Shown here in pieces: positions 45,128 through 55,361 of a DNA stretch of 64,000 bases. The DNA comes from Paracoccus ravus (GTDB taxonomy: Bacteria; Pseudomonadota; Alphaproteobacteria; Rhodobacterales; Rhodobacteraceae): positions 248,001 to 312,000 of the forward strand of contig NZ_SDEB01000001.1 in assembly GCF_004522175.1 (NCBI RefSeq). The letters are read 5' to 3'. The position numbers and the translations under genes are program-made. The stretch's first letter is position 1. Each line of letters begins with the position of its first letter. The notes under the pieces are model-generated. The model saw only the letters and a list, made by a program, of their open reading frames with translations, did no database searches and was not told the DNA's origin.

Positions 45128-48100
45128 TGGCGCGCTTTTTCATTCACCGCCCGGTTTTTGCATGGGTGCTGGCCATCGTCACCATGCTCATCGGCGGCTG
45201 GTCGCTTCTGAGCCTGCCGGTGTCGCAATATCCCGACATTGCGCCCACCACCATTCGCATCACGGCGAATTATTCGGGCGCGACGGCGCGGGCCGTGCAG
45301 AATTCGGTCACGACCCCCATCGAGGATGCGCTGACCGGCCTTGACGGGCTGCTAGATACCGTCTCGACCTCGTCGCAGGGCCGCGCCTCCATCACCATGA
45401 CCTTCGACGACAGCGCCGATCCGGTCGATGCGCTGAACGAAGTGCAATCCAAGGTCCGCTCGGTCGAAAGCCGCCTGCCCTCGCCGGTGCAGCGCGACGG
45501 CGTCTCGGTGTCGCGGTCAAGCTCGTCGATCCTGATGGTCGGCTCGCTCGTCTCGACCAAGGGCGAGCATTCCACCATCGAACTGGGCAACCTGCTGGAG
45601 CAGGTGGTCGAAGGCCCGGTCAAGCGGACCGAGGGCGTGGGCGGCGTCAACGTCTTTGGCTCGGGCTATGCCATGCGGATCTGGATGGACCCGCTGCGGC
45701 TGGCGCAGTTCCAACTGACGCCGACCGATATCACCAGCGCGGTCTCGGAGCAGAACAGCACCGTTTCGGTGGGCGATCTGGGCAGCCAGCCCGTGGTCGC
45801 GGGCCAGCAATTCACCGCGACGATCACCGCTCAAAGCCAGCTGACCTCGGTCGATGATTTCCGCAATATCCTGCTGAAAACCGGCTCGGACGGCGCGGCG
45901 GTGCGGCTTGGCGACGTGGCCGAGATCGAGATCGGGCAGGTCAGCTACGGTCGGGATTCGCGCTATAACGGCATGAATGCCTCGGGGTTTGCGGTGAACC
46001 TCGCGACCGGGGCCAATGCAGTCGAGACAGCGAATGGCGTACGCGCCACGCTTGACGGATTGAAAAGCGCCCTGCCCGAAGGCGTGGAAATCCATATCGC
46101 CTATGACACCGCACCCTTTGTCGAGCTTTCCATCGAGAAGGTCTATCACACGCTTCTGGAGGCCATTGCGCTGGTCTTCCTGGTGATCCTGCTGTTCCTG
46201 CAAAACTGGCGCGCGACGCTGATCCCGATCGTGGCGATTCCGGTCGTGCTGCTGGGCACGTTCGGGATGCTCGCGGCGCTGGGATATTCCGTCAATACGC
46301 TGACCATGTTCGCGATGGTTCTGGCCATCGGCCTTCTGGTCGATGACGCCATCGTCGTCGTAGAAAATGTCGAGCGCGTGATGTCCGAAGAAGGCCTCGG
46401 CCCGGTCGAGGCGACCGAGAAAAGCATGGGCCAGATCAGCGGCGCGCTGGTCGGCATCGCGCTTGTCCTTTCGGCGGTGTTTCTGCCCATGGCCTTCATG
46501 GCGGGTTCGACCGGGGTGATCTACCGGCAATTCTCGGTCACGATCATCACCGCGATGGTGCTGTCCTTGCTTGTCGCGCTGATCCTGACACCCGCGATGT
46601 GCGCCAGCATGCTGCGCCCCGGTCACGGGGCGGCGCGCTTTGCTCCGGCGCGATGGTTCAACGCGGGTTTCGACCGGATCACGCAAGGCTATTCCGCCAG
46701 CGTCAGGCGCACGCTGCGACGCCCGTTCCTGATGATCCTCGTGCTGGGGGCGATCAGCTATGGAGCCTTTGACCTCTTCAACCGCATGACCACGACCTTC
46801 ATCCCGACCGAGGACCAGGGCGTGCTGCAATCGCGTATCGCCCTGACCGAGGGCTCGACCGCGCAGCAGACCGCCGCCGTGGTGCATGAGATCGAGGATT
46901 ACCTTTTGACCAAGGAAAAGGATGCGGTGGAATCCGTCTTTGTCGCGATGGGCTTCGGCTATTCCGGCACGGCGCAAAATCAGGCGATGATCTTTGTGAA
47001 GCTGCGCGACTTCGATATGCGGGGCGGCGGCAACCTTGCGGCATCCGCCGTGGCACAGCGCGCGAACGCACATTTCTCGGGGCATCGGGCGGGGCGGATC
47101 TTTTTCATGCAGCCACCGGCGATTCCTCGGCTCGGGAATTCCTCGGGATTCACCTTCTACCTGATGGACCAGTCGGGAGGCGGGATCGAAGCCCTGACAG
47201 GTGCCGCCGATCTGTTGGAACAGAACGCAGCATCTGACCCGCGCGTCCAGAACACCGAAAGCGGCGGGGCCGAGGACGAAGCCGCCTTGCGCATCGATAT
47301 CGACCAGCAAAAGGCCGAAAGCCTTGGCGTCTCGGTTCCGGCGGTGAATTCGATGCTGGCGACGATCTTTGCCGGCGATGAGGTGAACGACTTCGCCCTG
47401 GGTGCGCAGCTGCGCCCGGTGATCGTGCAGGCCCGCGCCGGAAACCGGATGCAGCCCGAGGATGTGAACAGCTGGTATGCCCGCAATTCGGATGGCGAGA
47501 TGGTGCCCTTCAGCGCCTTCATGTCGATCCGCTGGGAACCGGTCGAGCCGCGCCTGTCCCGCATCGACGGCATCGACGCGATCGCGATCGAGGGCCAGCC
47601 CTCGCCGGGCGTCAGTTCGGGCACCGCCATGGACGCGATGGAGGAACTGGTGGCCGATCTGCCCGGAGGATATGGGCTCGCATGGACAGATTTGTCCTAT
47701 CAGGAGCGTCAGGCCGGGAATCAGGCGCCCTTCCTCTTTGCCCTGTCGGCGCTGGTCGTGTTTCTCTCGCTTGCCGCGCTTTACGAAAGCTGGTCGATTC
47801 CCTTCTCGGTCATGCTGGCGGTTCCGGTCGGCGTGCTCGGCGCGGTGGTCGCGGCGCTGGCTCTGGGACAGGCCAATGACGTCTACTTCAAGGTCGGGAT
47901 CCTGACCACCATCGGGCTTGCAGCCAAGAACGCGATCCTGATCGTCGAATTCGCCCGTGAATTGCAGGATAGTGGCCGTAGCGCCGTGGATGCGGCGACC
48001 GAGGCCGCACGCCAGCGCCTTCGTCCGATCCTGATGACCTCGCTGGCCTTCATCCTTGGCGTGCTGCCGCTCGCGATTGCCCAGGGGGCGGGAGCGGGGG

Positions 48101-48237
48101 CGCAGAACTCGATCGGGATCGGCGTGATGGGCGGGATGCTTTCCGCGACCTTCCTTGGGATCTTCATGGTGCCCGCCTTCTACGTTACCGTGCGTGAGCT
48201 GACGGACCGGCGCCGCAACAAGGAGCAGCTTGCATGA
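45127..48237 (+). CDS. RND multidrug efflux permease (HAE1/AcrB type)
   Basis: This 1036-residue inner-membrane proton-driven exporter has two sets of six helices and two large periplasmic loops. It starts [20 protein letters not shown] and shows the proton relay Asp pair in [18 protein letters not shown] and the Lys in [19 protein letters not shown], both diagnostic for AcrB/MexB-like pumps. It is coupled to its adaptor upstream and overlaps selD downstream by four bases. Substrates cannot be read from sequence. Confidence 0.95.
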   Translation: MARFFIHRPVFAWVLAIVTMLIGGWSLLSLPVSQYPDIAPTTIRITANYSGATARAVQNSVTTPIEDALTGLDGLLDTVSTSSQGRASITMTFDDSADPVDALNEVQSKVRSVESRLPSPVQRDGVSVSRSSSSILMVGSLVSTKGEHSTIELGNLLEQVVEGPVKRTEGVGGVNVFGSGYAMRIWMDPLRLAQFQLTPTDITSAVSEQNSTVSVGDLGSQPVVAGQQFTATITAQSQLTSVDDFRNILLKTGSDGAAVRLGDVAEIEIGQVSYGRDSRYNGMNASGFAVNLATGANAVETANGVRATLDGLKSALPEGVEIHIAYDTAPFVELSIEKVYHTLLEAIALVFLVILLFLQNWRATLIPIVAIPVVLLGTFGMLAALGYSVNTLTMFAMVLAIGLLVDDAIVVVENVERVMSEEGLGPVEATEKSMGQISGALVGIALVLSAVFLPMAFMAGSTGVIYRQFSVTIITAMVLSLLVALILTPAMCASMLRPGHGAARFAPARWFNAGFDRITQGYSASVRRTLRRPFLMILVLGAISYGAFDLFNRMTTTFIPTEDQGVLQSRIALTEGSTAQQTAAVVHEIEDYLLTKEKDAVESVFVAMGFGYSGTAQNQAMIFVKLRDFDMRGGGNLAASAVAQRANAHFSGHRAGRIFFMQPPAIPRLGNSSGFTFYLMDQSGGGIEALTGAADLLEQNAASDPRVQNTESGGAEDEAALRIDIDQQKAESLGVSVPAVNSMLATIFAGDEVNDFALGAQLRPVIVQARAGNRMQPEDVNSWYARNSDGEMVPFSAFMSIRWEPVEPRLSRIDGIDAIAIEGQPSPGVSSGTAMDAMEELVADLPGGYGLAWTDLSYQERQAGNQAPFLFALSALVVFLSLAALYESWSIPFSVMLAVPVGVLGAVVAALALGQANDVYFKVGILTTIGLAAKNAILIVEFARELQDSGRSAVDAATEAARQRLRPILMTSLAFILGVLPLAIAQGAGAGAQNSIGIGVMGGMLSATFLGIFMVPAFYVTVRELTDRRRNKEQLA

Positions 48238-49277
48238 ACGAACATCCCAGACTGACCTCGCTTGCGCATGGCGGGGGATGCGGCTGCAAGCTTGCGCCCT
48301 CGGTCCTGCGCGAATTGCTGGCGAACCAGCCTGTGGCGCAGGCCTTCCCGCAGCTTCTGGTCGGGACCGAAACTTCGGACGATGCGGCGGTCTGGCAAGT
48401 GGACGACAAGACCTGCGTGATCGCCACGACGGATTTCTTCATGCCGATGGTCGATGATCCGCACGATTTCGGGCGGATCGCGGCGACGAATGCGATTTCG
48501 GATATCTATGCCATGGGCGGTCGTCCCATCATGGCGTTGGCAATTCTGGGAATGCCGATCGACAAGCTTCCGCCCGAACAGATCCGCCAGATCCTGGAAG
48601 GCGGGCGCGAGATCTGCGCCGAAGCGGGCATCCCCGTCGCCGGCGGCCATTCGATCGACGCGCCCGAACCGATCTACGGGCTGGCGGTGATCGGCTTGTG
48701 CCACCCGTCCGAACTGCGCCGAAATGCGGATGCGAAACCCGGCGACGCGTTGATCCTGACCAAGGGGCTGGGCGTCGGCATCTATTCCGCCGCGATCAAA
48801 AAGGGCGCGCTGGATGCGGCGGGTCTGGCCGAGATGGTCGCCAGCGCGACCACGCTGAACCGGATCGGCATGGAACTGGCGAAGCGGGCGGATGTCCATG
48901 CGATCACCGATGTCACCGGTTTCGGGATCCTGGGCCATGGGCTCGAAATCGCGCGGGGCGCCGGGCTGCGGTTGCGGATCGACCTTGCCCGCCTGCCTTT
49001 GCTGGGCCGGGCCGCGGAACTTGCGCAGGCCGGGTTTGCCACCGGCGCCTCGACCCGGAACTGGGCCGCTTACGGCGCCGAGGTCGAATTGCCGGCAGGG
49101 CTTGCAGATTGGCAGCGCGCGATCCTGACCGATCCCCAGACCTCGGGCGGCCTGCTGATCGCCTGCGCCCCCGAATCGGCCGAGGACATCCTGGCTCAAA
49201 TCCGCGCCGCCGGACTTCCGCTGGCCGCGATCATGGGCCGGGCCGAGGCAGGGCCACCGGGCATCTCGGTCATGTGA
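48234..49277 (+). CDS. selD: Selenophosphate synthetase
   Basis: SelD makes selenophosphate from selenide and ATP for selenocysteine or selenouridine synthesis. The 347-residue protein has the active-site loop [10 protein letters not shown] with Cys16 and Lys19 (Cys, not selenocysteine), the metal site DDAAVW and [10 protein letters not shown], and the AIRS-type C-domain ([30 protein letters not shown]). Its start overlaps the RND pump stop. No selA, selB, selC or selU gene lies in the window, so its use is unresolved here. Confidence 0.93.
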   Translation: MNEHPRLTSLAHGGGCGCKLAPSVLRELLANQPVAQAFPQLLVGTETSDDAAVWQVDDKTCVIATTDFFMPMVDDPHDFGRIAATNAISDIYAMGGRPIMALAILGMPIDKLPPEQIRQILEGGREICAEAGIPVAGGHSIDAPEPIYGLAVIGLCHPSELRRNADAKPGDALILTKGLGVGIYSAAIKKGALDAAGLAEMVASATTLNRIGMELAKRADVHAITDVTGFGILGHGLEIARGAGLRLRIDLARLPLLGRAAELAQAGFATGASTRNWAAYGAEVELPAGLADWQRAILTDPQTSGGLLIACAPESAEDILAQIRAAGLPLAAIMGRAEAGPPGISVM

Positions 49278-49328
49278 CGGAACCTGTGGGGCAGCATCAC
49301 GTTTCCTGCTGATGATGGAGGAACGCGC

Positions 49329-49697
49329 ATGACCCGCCCCAGCCCGACTTGCCCGAGCCTGACCTGCCTCGCTCTTTCCGCCTTTGCGGTCCTTGCCAGC
49401 GCCGTCCCGCCGATGGCCCAGACAGCGCCTGCACAGGTTCAGGCGGAAAATCCCGTCCCCACCACCGGGGAATGCCCGCCCCCGGCCGGCATGGCCGAGC
49501 CCGCGACCCCCGAGTCCGCCAGTGCCGACGGGACCGCCCCCGCAAATTCCGGCTCGACCGGCTGGAGCGGCGGAACGGGCGGGTCGCTCATCGGAACCAA
49601 TCCGCAAGGGGCGACGCGCCACACCAAGACCTGGCACGCGCCGACCGCCCGAGGGCTGGACCTGACCGGCCGGCCGGAACCCGCGCCCGCCTGCTGA
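49329..49697 (+). CDS. Small secreted Gly/Thr-rich protein of unknown function
   Basis: This 122-residue protein starts MTRPSPTCPSLTCLALSAFA with a signal peptide ending near PPMAQ. The mature part begins with a low-complexity Pro/Ala region and ends with the more distinctive SGSTGWSGGTGGSLIGTNPQ and TKTWHAPTARGLDLTGRPEP. Two Cys remain (CPPP and the C-terminal residue). GGAGGAA precedes the ATG. It lies downstream of selD with a 51-base gap. I do not recognise the family. Confidence 0.65.
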   Translation: MTRPSPTCPSLTCLALSAFAVLASAVPPMAQTAPAQVQAENPVPTTGECPPPAGMAEPATPESASADGTAPANSGSTGWSGGTGGSLIGTNPQGATRHTKTWHAPTARGLDLTGRPEPAPAC

Positions 49698-49704
49698 GCA
49701 GGGC

Positions 49705-50142
49705 TCATGGTTGAGCGATCACGCCCTTTTTCAGGATGACATTGCTGTAAAGACGCGTGTCCATCGTCTGCAGGATGGCGAAACTGCCGCGCGCAAAGTC
49801 GTAAAAGCCGAACCGATCCACAGATTGCAGCGACGAGCCCGCCTTTTCGATGATCGGAATGATTTCCTGAATGGGTTCCGGGATCGTATCGGGATCCCCC
49901 ACTACCTGCATCGACGTGGCCGCGGCCGAAACGAATGTGTCCAAAGGTAGCAATGACGTCACCAATCCGACGGTTCCCTGCAAGCGGGTCCCGATCGTCA
50001 GCACGCGGTCATAGGCAAGCCCACGGGCAATCGCGGCGGCCGGGAAGTTCCGGTCAACGATCGCCAGATCGTCGCCATGACCCATCTGGGCAAGCACATA
50101 GAGCAGTTCCGGCGAAATGTTGGGATTGATTCCCTTGAGCAT
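49705..50142 (-). CDS. RbsD/FucU-family sugar mutarotase
   Basis: This cytoplasmic pyranase/mutarotase of 145 residues interconverts sugar anomers, fucose or ribose in known members. It has the family start MLKGINPNISPELLYVLAQM followed by the catalytic GHGDDLAIVDRNFPA. FucU-type proteins are the closest match in length and in this motif. No fucose or ribose catabolic genes are adjacent, so the sugar is unassigned. Confidence 0.88.
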   Translation of the reverse strand: MLKGINPNISPELLYVLAQMGHGDDLAIVDRNFPAAAIARGLAYDRVLTIGTRLQGTVGLVTSLLPLDTFVSAAATSMQVVGDPDTIPEPIQEIIPIIEKAGSSLQSVDRFGFYDFARGSFAILQTMDTRLYSNVILKKGVIAQP

Positions 50143-50226
50143 CGGCTTTCCTCGAAAACGAACCCGGAATTATCGGGTCTATTTCCAAAAAAGCGCTGCC
50201 AACGCAAAGGTCAAGTCCCATCGGGG

Positions 50227-51060
50227 TCATATCATCTCGAGCGGCTCGGCCTGGCGCGGCGGAGGAAACAACTCTTCGAGTTCGGCCACGACCTCGCGGG
50301 TCAGCCCCAGTTCGACGGCGCGCAGATTCGTGCCGACATGGGCGGGCGAGGCCGCCTTGGGAATCCCGATCATGGCGGGACGGTTCAGGACCCAGGCCAG
50401 CGCCAGTTGCGCCGCGGTCAGCCCCAGCTTGGCACCGATCGCCGACAGGCGGGGGTCGCGCGCCAATCGACCTTGCCCGATGGGGCTATAGGCCATCGCG
50501 GGGATCGAGCGCGCGGCGAGCCAGGGCAGCAGATCCCATTCCGGGCCGCGGCGCTCCAGATTGTAGAGGATCTGGTTCGTGGCGCAGCGCCACCCTCCCG
50601 CCGCCAGAAGATCTTCCATATCGGCCACGGCGAAATTGCTGACGCCCCAATGACGGATATGGCCCTCGTCGCGCAGCCGCTCCATTGCGGCGACGGTCTC
50701 CGCCAATGGGATGTCACCGCGCCAATGCAACAGGTAAAGGTCGATGCGGTCGGTCCCGAGCCGTCGGAGACTGGCGGCACAGGCCCGCGGCAGATCGCGG
50801 GCCGAGGCATTCCAGGGATAGGCCTTGCTGACCAGAAAGACCGAATCGCGGCAACCTGCGATGGCTTCGCCCACAAGTTCCTCTGCCGCGCCCTCGCCAT
50901 ACATCTCGGCAGTGTCGATCAGGGTCATGCCCAGATCAATTCCGCGCCGCAATGCGGCGAGTTCGTCGTCCCGGTCGCGTCGCCCCTCGGCCATCATCCA
51001 GGTGCCCTGACCCAGCGTGGGAACCGACTCGCCGTCGGGAAGGTTGGTGCGGGGGATCAT
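50227..51060 (-). CDS. Aldo/keto reductase
   Basis: This 277-residue NADPH-dependent TIM-barrel oxidoreductase has the catalytic tetrad: Asp and Tyr in GMTLIDTAEMYGEGAA, Lys in VFLVSKAYPW, and His in LYLLHWRGD. The cofactor-site segments GVSNFAVADMEDLL and IGIPKAASPAHV are present. Start at 51060 (MIPRTNLPDGESVPTLGQGT); a longer open frame upstream runs antisense to the metallopeptidase gene and is not coding. Substrate unknown. Confidence 0.92.
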   Translation of the reverse strand: MIPRTNLPDGESVPTLGQGTWMMAEGRRDRDDELAALRRGIDLGMTLIDTAEMYGEGAAEELVGEAIAGCRDSVFLVSKAYPWNASARDLPRACAASLRRLGTDRIDLYLLHWRGDIPLAETVAAMERLRDEGHIRHWGVSNFAVADMEDLLAAGGWRCATNQILYNLERRGPEWDLLPWLAARSIPAMAYSPIGQGRLARDPRLSAIGAKLGLTAAQLALAWVLNRPAMIGIPKAASPAHVGTNLRAVELGLTREVVAELEELFPPPRQAEPLEMI

Positions 51061-51132
51061 GGCGGGGCTCCGGTCTCGCTGAATCCCTGAATGATGCATG
51101 CAATTCTCGAAGCTTTCAAAGAGACGGTGACG

Positions 51133-52119
51133 ATGCAGCGCCTCGAATGCCCAGCTTGCAGACAGCGTGTCTATTTTCATAACACGACATGCGCCTGCGG
51201 GATGGCGCTGCAATTCGATCCGCAGCAGGGAAAATTCGTCAATGACGCGCCGCCCTGCCCGAACCTTGCGCCCTTGGGCTGCAACTGGCGCGCCGGGCCC
51301 GAGGGCGGATTGTGCCGCTCTTGCGCCATGACGCTCACCATTCCGGATCTTGCGGTCGAGGGGAACCTTGCCCTTCTGTCCCAAAGCGAGGCGGCCAAGC
51401 GCTGGGTGCTGGCCAATCTGGCCCGCTGGGGCTGGTTCACCGATAGCGATACCGGGCCCTGGCCGGTCTTTCACATGTTGTCGGAACATGCCCGCCACCA
51501 GGAGGTCGATGTCACGATGGGCCATGCCTCGGGCATCATCACAATCAATGTGGTCGAGGCGGATGACGCCGTGCGAATCGAACGCCAGCAGGAATTCGAC
51601 GAGCTACATCGCTCGATGATCGGCCATATGCGCCACGAGATCGCGCATTTCCTGTTCGAGCGCCTCTCGGTGCTGCCGTGCTTTCTAGAGGCGTTCCGGG
51701 CCATGTTCGGCGATGAGCGGGCCGATTACGCACAGGCGCTGGCCGCACATTACGCCGCGCCGAAGGACAAGGGGACGAGCCATATCAGCAATTACGCGAC
51801 CATGCATCCGCACGAGGACTGGGCCGAGAGCGCCGCGCATATCCTGCATCTGGTGGACCTGACCGACAGCCTGATGGCATCCGGACTGAATGGCCCGCAG
51901 ATTCCTCCGCCCGGATATGACGCCTATGCCGATATCGACGCAGCGCATCTGCTGACCGTGGCCACCGCCGTCTCGATCGCGGTGAACGAGATCAACCGGG
52001 CGCTCGACAATCCCGATGTCTATCCTTTCGTGCTGACCGAAACCACGCGGGCGAAACTGGGTTTTGCACATCGCTGGCTGTCGCAAGGCGCAGCTGGGGC
52101 CAGCGCGCCCCCCGCTTGA
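51133..52119 (+). CDS. Putative zinc-binding metallopeptidase with zinc ribbon
   Basis: This protein of about 328 residues starts MQRLECPACRQRVYFHNTTC. The N-terminal zinc ribbon uses CPAC/CACG, with a second Cys set (CPNL, GCNW, CRSC). The C-terminal peptidase domain has the zincin motif in MRHEIAHFLFERL (HExxH), preceded by a long linker. It belongs to the family often labelled putative zinc-binding metallopeptidase (DUF2248/PF10005-like). No secretion signal is visible. An earlier in-frame ATG at 51091 is possible but the ribbon begins at the chosen start. Confidence 0.88.
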   Translation: MQRLECPACRQRVYFHNTTCACGMALQFDPQQGKFVNDAPPCPNLAPLGCNWRAGPEGGLCRSCAMTLTIPDLAVEGNLALLSQSEAAKRWVLANLARWGWFTDSDTGPWPVFHMLSEHARHQEVDVTMGHASGIITINVVEADDAVRIERQQEFDELHRSMIGHMRHEIAHFLFERLSVLPCFLEAFRAMFGDERADYAQALAAHYAAPKDKGTSHISNYATMHPHEDWAESAAHILHLVDLTDSLMASGLNGPQIPPPGYDAYADIDAAHLLTVATAVSIAVNEINRALDNPDVYPFVLTETTRAKLGFAHRWLSQGAAGASAPPA

Positions 52120-52164
52120 CCCCGCGCCACCGGCGGCCCAGCATTGCCGGAAAAAGGAGTGGCG

Positions 52165-52581
52165 ATGGACGACGGCGCGCAGACGGACCTGGCCTATGAC
52201 CAGCCGGAATACTCAAGATTTCTGGGAATGCGGATCCTGACGGCGGGGCCCGACGAGGTGACGGGCGAGATGCCCGCGACCCGCAACCTTTCGAATCGCA
52301 ATGGCGTTCTGCATGGCGGCGCGATCATGGGTTTTGCCGACAATCTGGGCGGCACGGCAGCCACCATCAACCTTGGCGCAGGGCAGGCCACGACGACCCT
52401 GGAAAGCAAGACGAATTTCCTGCGCCCGATCCGCATCAGGGATGTCGCGCATGGCCGCTGCGTGCCCTTGCACAAGGGCAGGACCACGATGATCTGGCAG
52501 ACCACCATCACCCGACAGGATGGCAAGGTGGCGGCGATCGTGACCCAGACGCAGATGATCCTGCAATGGCAGGACAGCTGA
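52165..52581 (+). CDS. PaaI-type hotdog-fold thioesterase
   Basis: This 138-residue hotdog thioesterase has the PaaI/4HBT signature [20 protein letters not shown], whose Asn/Gly/Asp residues form the active site, followed by [20 protein letters not shown]. These enzymes hydrolyse acyl-CoA thioesters. AAGGAG precedes the ATG at 52165. It stands between the metallopeptidase and the PCMT-like gene on the same strand, with short gaps. Confidence 0.9.
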   Translation: MDDGAQTDLAYDQPEYSRFLGMRILTAGPDEVTGEMPATRNLSNRNGVLHGGAIMGFADNLGGTAATINLGAGQATTTLESKTNFLRPIRIRDVAHGRCVPLHKGRTTMIWQTTITRQDGKVAAIVTQTQMILQWQDS

Positions 52582-52681
52582 ACCAGCCGGTCGTCCGCAT
52601 CGCTCGCTGACGCCTGCCGTTGCCCAGACGGATGTTTCATGGCAAGAGACGCCAAAGCCAACCGAAAGCAGGTTTCCGAAA

Positions 52682-53335
52682 ATGACCGATTTCGCGCAGC
52701 GCCGCACCATGATGGTCGACACGCAGGTCCGCCCGAACGACGTGACCAGCTATCCTGTCATCGAGGCGATGCTTCACGTTCCCCGCGAACAGTTCGTTCC
52801 CGAATTGCGCCGTGAAACCGCCTATGCCGGCGACAGTATCGTCCTGGCCCCCGGGCGCGTCCTGCTCGAGCCGCGCAGCTTGGGCAAGATGCTGGAGGTC
52901 TTGAACCTGCAATCCGGCGATCTCGTGCTCAATATCGCCAGCGGTTACGGTTACACCGCCGCAGTGATGGCCCGCATCGCCGAGGCCGTTGTCGCGGTGG
53001 AAGCCGACCCCGAGATGGCCGCCGAGGCGCAAAGCCGCCTTGCCGAGCAGGAGATATTCAACGTGGTCGTGACCCAGGGCGAACTGGCTGACGGCTTTGC
53101 CAGTCAGGCCCCCTATGATGCGATGCTGATCGAGGGCGCGATCGAACTGATGCCCGAATCCCTCGCTTCGCAGCTTCGCGACGGCGGGCGTGTCGTTGCG
53201 TTGTTTCAGGAGGGCAATCTTGGTATCGTCCGAATTGGACACAAGGTCGATGGCCGGATCAATTGGCGCTTTGCATTCAATGCCGGCGCGCCGGTGCTTC
53301 CGGGCTTTGCCAAGACGGGCGGCTTCGCCCTATAG
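52682..53335 (+). CDS. PCMT-fold methyltransferase-like protein upstream of tolC
   Basis: This 217-residue protein has the fold of protein-L-isoaspartate methyltransferase and a SAM-type loop ([18 protein letters not shown], then [18 protein letters not shown]). The family active-site segment GQTISQP is absent: the region reads [21 protein letters not shown] canonical pcm occurs at 56618-57268. This one is therefore probably not the repair enzyme. It lies 23 bases before tolC, so it may act in envelope assembly or on an unknown substrate. Confidence 0.85.
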   Translation: MTDFAQRRTMMVDTQVRPNDVTSYPVIEAMLHVPREQFVPELRRETAYAGDSIVLAPGRVLLEPRSLGKMLEVLNLQSGDLVLNIASGYGYTAAVMARIAEAVVAVEADPEMAAEAQSRLAEQEIFNVVVTQGELADGFASQAPYDAMLIEGAIELMPESLASQLRDGGRVVALFQEGNLGIVRIGHKVDGRINWRFAFNAGAPVLPGFAKTGGFAL

Positions 53336-53358
53336 AAGAAAAGAAAAGGGACCAGGGC

Positions 53359-54756
53359 ATGTTTCGCAAAACCATGAGCAGATTGCGCAATCCATTGCTT
53401 GCGATGCTTCTGGCGGGCGGAACCGCCCTTCCCCTGCAGGCCGAAACCTTGGCGGATACCATGGTCGCGGCCTATCGTCATTCGGCCCTGCTTGAACAGA
53501 ACCGGGCCGTGCTGCGCGCCGCCGACGAGGATGCCGCAGCCGCCCTTGCCGAGTTGCGCCCGGTCCTGCAATGGGTGGCGGAATATTCCTATCAGAATAT
53601 CGAGGGTTTCGACGCGAATTCGTCATCCTTGTCGCTTCAGGCGCAGATGACGCTTTACGATTGGGGCCGCACCGCCATCGCGATCGACATCGCCAAGGAA
53701 AGCGTTCTGGCCACCCGTGCCGCTCTGGTCGGGATCGAGCAGGACGTCCTGCTGGGCGCGGTTCAGTCCTATCTGGATGTCCGCAGCGCCTCGGAGCAGG
53801 TCGAACTTCAGGCCAATTCGGTCCGTGTTCTGGGCGAGGAACAGCAGGCCGCGACCGACCGTTTCGACGTCGGCGAAATCACCCAGACCGATGTCGCGCA
53901 GGCAGATGCGGCGCTGGCCGAGGCACGGGCCGATCTGGCGACCGCCGAAGGCGATCTGCGGGTCGCACGCGAGGCGTTCCGCAATGCGACGGGCCGCTTT
54001 CCCGACAATCTTGCCCCGCCCCCGCCGACACCGAAACTGCCGGCCTCGCTGGCCGCCGCGCGCGATATCGGACAGCGGACCCATCCTCTGATCCAGCAGG
54101 CCAAGCGCGAGGCCGCAGCCTCGGAACTGCGCGTCGCGGCCGCCGCGGCCGAGCGGAACCCGGAACTAACGGGTTCTGCCGGGCTGTCGACGCAACGCAG
54201 CAAATCGATCAGCAGCGGCGGTGTCTCGAACAGCACCGATATCGGATCGATCTCTCTGAACATGAGCCAGACGATCTATTCCGGCGGGCGGCTGCCCGCC
54301 GCTCATCGCAAGGCGATGGCGCAGCGCGACTCGGCGCGCTCGTCGCTTTTGAATACCGCGCGCCAGGTCGATCAGGCGGTCGGCACGGCATGGGCCGGTA
54401 TCGATGTGGCCCGGGCCCAGATCCGCGCCATCGACGAACAGATCGTCGCCGCGCGCCAGGCCTATTCCGGTGTCCGCGAAGAGGCGACTTTGGGCGCGCG
54501 CACCACCCTTGACGTGCTGGACGCCGAGCAGGTCCTGCTCGAGGCGATGGCGGACAAGATCACCGCCGAAGCCAATATGCAATTAGCACATTATCAACTC
54601 TTGTCGGCTATGGGTTTGTTGACGGTAGAAAACCTGAAACTGGGCATTCCGACATATGATCCATCAGCATATTACAACGCAGTGCGTGACGCGCCCTTCA
54701 CCAGCCGGCAAGGGCAGAGCCTGGATCGCGTCCTGCGCGCGATTGGCAAGCAGTAA
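53359..54756 (+). CDS. tolC: TolC-family outer-membrane efflux channel
   Basis: TolC forms the outer-membrane and periplasmic tunnel shared by RND pumps and type I secretion systems. The 465-residue protein starts MFRKTMSRLRNPLLAMLLAG with a signal peptide. It has the two-repeat helical-barrel pattern (QMTLYDWGRTAIAIDIAKES; MSQTIYSGGRLPAAHRKAMA) and late REEATLGARTTLDVLDAEQV. The RND pump at 43.9-48.2 kb is a probable partner. The PCMT-like gene ends 23 bases upstream and the PopZ-like gene starts 32 bases downstream. Confidence 0.95.
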   Translation: MFRKTMSRLRNPLLAMLLAGGTALPLQAETLADTMVAAYRHSALLEQNRAVLRAADEDAAAALAELRPVLQWVAEYSYQNIEGFDANSSSLSLQAQMTLYDWGRTAIAIDIAKESVLATRAALVGIEQDVLLGAVQSYLDVRSASEQVELQANSVRVLGEEQQAATDRFDVGEITQTDVAQADAALAEARADLATAEGDLRVAREAFRNATGRFPDNLAPPPPTPKLPASLAAARDIGQRTHPLIQQAKREAAASELRVAAAAAERNPELTGSAGLSTQRSKSISSGGVSNSTDIGSISLNMSQTIYSGGRLPAAHRKAMAQRDSARSSLLNTARQVDQAVGTAWAGIDVARAQIRAIDEQIVAARQAYSGVREEATLGARTTLDVLDAEQVLLEAMADKITAEANMQLAHYQLLSAMGLLTVENLKLGIPTYDPSAYYNAVRDAPFTSRQGQSLDRVLRAIGKQ

Positions 54757-54788
54757 GCCCGCTCCCCTCCGGTTCGCGGGGGCATGTC

Positions 54789-55334
54789 ATGCAGCCTGAT
54801 CTCGTCGCCCGCTTCGGCCTGTCGGATGGGTCGGGCAATGTCGGGGACGTCCTTGCCTCGATCCGCCGCCTGATCGCCCAGGATCAGATCGAGGCCCCAC
54901 CCGGTCCGACCGATCCGGCGGAACATGCCGCGCAGGCGGCGCTTTTGCTCGCGCCGGGGGACCTGGTCCCCGCGCAGAGCGCGCCTTTGTCCTTCGCCGA
55001 GGCGGTTTTCGATGAGCCGGCCCTGAGCCCGGATGAAGAGGCTGAGTTTGCCGAGGCAGAGGCGGCCTTGGCGCGGATGCTGGCACCGCAACGCGCCGCC
55101 GACCCGGTATCAGAGCCGGAATTCGACGATATGCCCCTCGTCTCGCCGGGATTCGAGGCCGTGAACCTCTTCGCGCCACCGGTGTCGAATGCGCCGCCGC
55201 TGCGCGATCTGCTGCGTGACATCCTGCGCGAAGAACTGCGGGGCGATCTGGGCATGCAGGCCAGCGCCCAGATCAGGGGAATGATCCGGGGCGAGATCGA
55301 ATCGGTCATTCGCGACATGTGCAGGTCGGGTTGA
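54789..55334 (+). CDS. PopZ/DUF2497-like acidic protein
   Basis: This 181-residue protein is built like PopZ-type polar organising proteins: a short N-terminal helix with the motif DVLASIRRLIAQD (compare EEILASIRRIIAED), a long acidic Pro-rich disordered middle (EAVFDEPALSPDEEAEFAEA) and a helical C-terminal assembly region (LRDLLRDILREELRGDLGMQ, then GMIRGEIESVIRDMCRSG). PopZ in Caulobacter tethers the chromosome origin at the pole through ParB. The N-terminal match is short, so this is an inference. It lies downstream of tolC. Confidence 0.6.
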   Translation: MQPDLVARFGLSDGSGNVGDVLASIRRLIAQDQIEAPPGPTDPAEHAAQAALLLAPGDLVPAQSAPLSFAEAVFDEPALSPDEEAEFAEAEAALARMLAPQRAADPVSEPEFDDMPLVSPGFEAVNLFAPPVSNAPPLRDLLRDILREELRGDLGMQASAQIRGMIRGEIESVIRDMCRSG

Positions 55335-55361
55335 CCCCTGACCGGAGCGCTGCGATCTCTT

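Noticed and set aside
45517..47310. A ~597-codon minus-strand open frame inside the RND pump gene.
   Set aside because: Pure antisense of the pump; translation is His/Arg/Asp-rich and featureless.
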